Positions 7,072-8,799 of a stretch of DNA of 8,799 nucleotides are shown here, in pieces; position 1 is the first letter of the stretch, and every line of letters begins with the position of its first letter. This DNA comes from JAKVCB01 sp963578605 (GTDB lineage: Bacteria; Planctomycetota; Planctomycetia; Pirellulales; Lacipirellulaceae). Under the pieces are notes generated by a model. It saw only the letters and a list, made by a program, of their open reading frames with translations, was not told where the DNA came from and made no database searches. A program made the translations under genes and the position numbers. The stretch covers positions 1 through 8,799 of the forward strand of contig CAUZEA010000170.1 of the NCBI GenBank assembly GCA_963578605.1. Direction: 5' to 3'.

Positions 7072-8243
7072 CAGGTCGACTCCTCCAAGCTGCCTGGAAT
7101 CCATTCGACACTACGGCGGGGGGCCTCGGCATAGTTGTAAAAGGCAACCGAATCGGCCCCATTCTGGCAAGCGGATTCGACGAGACTTCTCAACTCCGCT
7201 GCCGACCGGATCGCCGTACCCATGCCGGGACTCGTAAAGCCAAGTCGAAATGCAACCTCAAGCTGCTGGCGGGAAGTGAGTTGTTGCCTGGTACGACCGG
7301 TTAACTCGGCCACTCGCTCGGCTGGCTCCCCGTACACACTCAGCAGTACGATGTCAATCAACGGACTCGGCCCGCCGACCAGTTTCACGCCGCGCGGGTG
7401 GGCAATCTGGCGCAGCTCTGCCAGCAGTGATTCTTCGGCGCGGCGAAAATATCCTTCGTAATCAGTAAGGGCGGGAACCTGACCTCGAAACTCGGCCACC
7501 GTTGCCGGCAATTCGGCGGGGATTTCTGGTGCGGCTTCGAAATAATGATCCAAATGGGCTCGCACGGCATCTTGTATCGCAACGACATCCACGCCAGAGT
7601 CCTCCCCAGTTTTCACATCCGCCGGATTGAAACTGATATTCAACAGGGCTTCTTCCAGTTCACGCAAATGGATGCCGTTGCGTTCGTGGTGGTGACCCGT
7701 TACCCAGCTGCCACCATGCGCGCGGTTACGATAGTTGGGAGCTTCCAGCAGGACCGAATGGAGGGAATAGTTTTTCGTCAAATCGTCGACGAGCCCTGTT
7801 ACGTAGGATCGTGCGTCGGGATGGCCTGGCGAGAGCGCATGTGGGTAGGAGTCTCTATAGACGTTGTGGATTGTGCACTCGGGATGCTGCAGCCCCAGCG
7901 TCGTATTGTGCAAACAGACTGTCCAGGCCGAGACCTCGATCTCGGCCCGGGCAGCCGCGTCGCAGATATCGCCAAACAAATTGGTCGACTCGCAAAACCT
8001 CGATACGGCCGGTTGAATACGACTCCCGCGCCAAACACCTTCGTCGGGACGAAAATAGACAACTCCGTCCTCAAGAAACCGAACTTTTCCGTTTGGACTG
8101 TGTGGATGGAGGAGAAATCCAGCGTGGTAGGTACTCGCCACGTACAGGCGCTGGATTCCCAGTTGGCGCGCGTACTCTATCAGTGCGTCGCAACCTTCTT
8201 CTGCAAAACACCACGGATAGACAAACAATCCAGCGTGTGTCAT
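7071..8243 (-). CDS. Uncharacterised protein, probable TIM-barrel glycosidase-like fold
   Basis: I do not recognise a named family for this 390-residue protein. It has no signal peptide or membrane helix and is probably cytoplasmic. Its pattern suggests a beta/alpha barrel: an N-terminal strand with GLFVYPW, then LYVASTYHAGFLLHPHSP (33-50), VSAWTVCLHNTT (104-115), and DSYPHALSPGHPDARSYVTG (131-150). This last block resembles the part of glycoside-hydrolase-like barrels where residues are listed before an acidic strand end, here LLEAPNY with E167. HHHERNG (184-190) is a possible metal or substrate site. A late strand reads GADSVAFYNYAEAP (362-375). It is the first large gene of the operon and its stop overlaps the reductase start as TGATG. 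ATG 8243 is the natural start; GGGGA lies 11 nt upstream, a weak ribosome site. It may act on the same sugar-like substrate as the downstream enzymes. Real gene: confident. Fold: moderate. Function: unknown. Confidence 0.85.
   Translation of the reverse strand: MTHAGLFVYPWCFAEEGCDALIEYARQLGIQRLYVASTYHAGFLLHPHSPNGKVRFLEDGVVYFRPDEGVWRGSRIQPAVSRFCESTNLFGDICDAAARAEIEVSAWTVCLHNTTLGLQHPECTIHNVYRDSYPHALSPGHPDARSYVTGLVDDLTKNYSLHSVLLEAPNYRNRAHGGSWVTGHHHERNGIHLRELEEALLNISFNPADVKTGEDSGVDVVAIQDAVRAHLDHYFEAAPEIPAELPATVAEFRGQVPALTDYEGYFRRAEESLLAELRQIAHPRGVKLVGGPSPLIDIVLLSVYGEPAERVAELTGRTRQQLTSRQQLEVAFRLGFTSPGMGTAIRSAAELRSLVESACQNGADSVAFYNYAEAPRRSVEWIPGSLEEST
7080..7086 (-). promoter_or_regulatory. Ribosome binding site deciding the aldo/keto reductase start
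   Basis: GGAGGAG lies 8 nt upstream of ATG 7071 on the minus strand. It selects this start over the in-frame ATG at 7104. Confidence 0.75.
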
Positions 8244-8317
8244 GAGTCACAAATTCCCCAGCCGCTCTTTCTAATTTTTATCAAATTCGCCCTTTGCGTT
8301 CCAATCTGCGACATCAT
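8240..8317 (-). CDS. Possible 25-codon leader ORF upstream of the operon
   Basis: Starting with two consecutive ATGs (8317 and 8314), this frame encodes a small basic peptide (MMSQIG...IKIRKSG...CDS). It ends in a TGA that overlaps ATG 8243 of the next gene as ATGA, the same coupling used between the transporter and the last gene. It would begin about 10 nt after the predicted transcription start. No Shine-Dalgarno is seen. The same frame is open to 8518 with a GTG at 8464, so it could also be the remnant of a longer gene, or chance. Confidence 0.2.
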   Translation of the reverse strand: MMSQIGTQRANLIKIRKSGWGICDS

Positions 8318-8333
8318 TTCTAAGGATCGGTCT

Positions 8334-8342
8334 ATTGTACCA
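8334..8342 (-). promoter_or_regulatory. Candidate extended -10 promoter of the four-gene operon
   Basis: Read on the minus strand, TG-G-TACAAT is an extended -10 element with the same TACAAT hexamer as the promoter proposed at 138-146. No good -35 is present at the usual distance. Transcription would start near 8327, giving a leader of about 84 nt before ATG 8243. A weaker alternative, TTGGAA (8299-8304) with GATAAA (8277-8282) at 16-bp spacing, lies downstream. Confidence 0.35.
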
Positions 8343-8590
8343 GGATCCAAGTCGGTATCGCTATTGGATTGTGCCCTTACATCCTCACGCTTCACAATAT
8401 CGGCGAAGACTACGACAAACAGGTGGAGACGCCAACAATCATACCGGTCAACGTTCTGTCCCACGAACTGTCTGCGAAATCCGTTCCAAGGATCACTACC
8501 AAGAATCTCCCGGTCTTTTCAAAACGACATGGACTTCACGACCCGAATTGAAACAATCCTCCGCAAGGGGGGTTCTGTGATGAACAACAA

Positions 8591-8618
8591 TTGACACTCA
8601 TGTTGTCAAAATCAAAAT
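8591..8618 (+). promoter_or_regulatory. Dyad with a perfect TTGACA box, possible rightward promoter
   Basis: TTGACA (8591-8596) and TGTCAA (8604-8609) form a 6-bp dyad with a 7-nt centre. The first arm is a perfect -35 consensus, and CAAAAT (8613-8618) at 16-bp spacing is a fair -10. It would direct transcription into the 17-bp tandem array. No gene is visible beyond it in the window. Confidence 0.2.
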
Positions 8619-8673
8619 GGAGTGCCCGTGAAGTTGGCATGGTTTCGATCTCTACCCAACTCGAAGATGCCTC

Positions 8674-8799
8674 TTTTCTTCGTACACAGCTTTTCTTCGT
8701 ACACAGCTTTTCTTCGTACACAGCTTTTCTTCGTACACAGCTTTTCTTCGTACACAGCTTTTCTTCGTACACAGCTTTTCTTCGTACACAGCTTTTCTT
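8674..8799. repeat. Perfect 17-bp tandem repeat array, running off the window
   Basis: The unit TTTTCTTCGTACACAGC occurs seven times without a mismatch (8674-8792), followed by 7 nt of an eighth copy at the window end. There are no spacers, so this is a VNTR-like array and not CRISPR. Because 17 is not a multiple of three, the three frames of each strand are shifted versions of one 17-codon cycle. Neither strand's cycle contains a stop, so it reads open in all six frames. The true copy number is unknown because the array reaches the edge. Confidence 0.95.

Larger units (their letters stand above)
8244..8673. other. Gene-poor intergenic stretch upstream of the operon
   Basis: About 430 bp without a convincing gene. 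Reading frames of 60-92 codons exist on both strands but none has recognisable protein features. The stretch holds the candidate operon promoter, the possible leader ORF, and, near 8565, a strong SD-like AAGGGGGG 7 nt before an ATG (8580) that meets a stop after four codons. It may include decayed coding sequence. Confidence 0.5.

Noticed and set aside
7545..8594. Plus-strand open frame of 349 codons
   Set aside because: Most of it is antisense to the 390-residue operon gene, and the translation has low-complexity, non-protein-like composition with no recognisable motif.
8565..8594. Strong SD-like AAGGGGGG followed by ATG at 8580
   Set aside because: The frame stops after four codons. Reading on in another frame gives no recognisable protein before the repeat array, so I do not call a gene; it may be a remnant.
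8536..8772. Minus-strand 78-codon frame through the 17-bp array
   Set aside because: It is open only because the repeat unit has no stop in any frame. The non-repeat part has no protein-like features and there is no ribosome site.
8674..8799. CRISPR array
   Set aside because: The 17-bp units are directly adjacent with no spacers, and no cas-like gene is nearby.

Overview
The window looks like planctomycete chromosome, most likely of the Pirellulales type. The main reason is a very large secreted protein that combines FG-GAP/VCBS calcium-binding repeats, an ASPIC/UnbV domain, beta-rich repeats, a dockerin-like EF-hand segment and a C-terminal PEP-CTERM sorting signal, a combination typical of that group. 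No ribosomal, tRNA or other taxonomic marker gene is present, so this assignment is inference.

Layout. Positions 1-67 are rich in small dyads. A plus-strand gene (248-3637) encodes the exported PEP-CTERM protein, preceded by an extended -10-like promoter at 138-146. It converges on a minus-strand block of four tightly packed genes covering 8243 down to 3699. In transcription order these are an unrecognised, probably TIM-barrel protein (7071-8243), an aldo/keto reductase (6091-7071), an MFS transporter (4796-6087) and an enolase-superfamily enzyme of the mandelate racemase/muconate lactonizing type (3699-4799). The junctions are TGATG, a 3-nt gap, and ATGA, and the last three genes have good Shine-Dalgarno sequences, so this is very probably one operon. 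Positions 8244-8673 hold no convincing gene, but contain a candidate operon promoter (TGGTACAAT) and a possible 25-codon leader ORF. The window ends inside a perfect 17-bp tandem array (8674-8799).

How the genes may work together. Transporter, NAD(P)H-dependent oxidoreductase, enolase-type dehydratase/epimerase and a glycosidase-like barrel protein together suggest uptake and catabolism of a sugar or sugar acid. The substrate cannot be named from sequence. The PEP-CTERM protein is separate and would act at the cell surface.

Most notable points: (1) the MFS transporter is split by a one-base frameshift at a T7 run that also forms a canonical -1 slippery heptamer; (2) the enolase-superfamily enzyme has His where the third metal ligand is expected; (3) the secreted protein carries two gap-free 270-residue repeats, about 67% identical; (4) the 17-bp array is open in all six reading frames. 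I did not find a clearly new multi-gene system.
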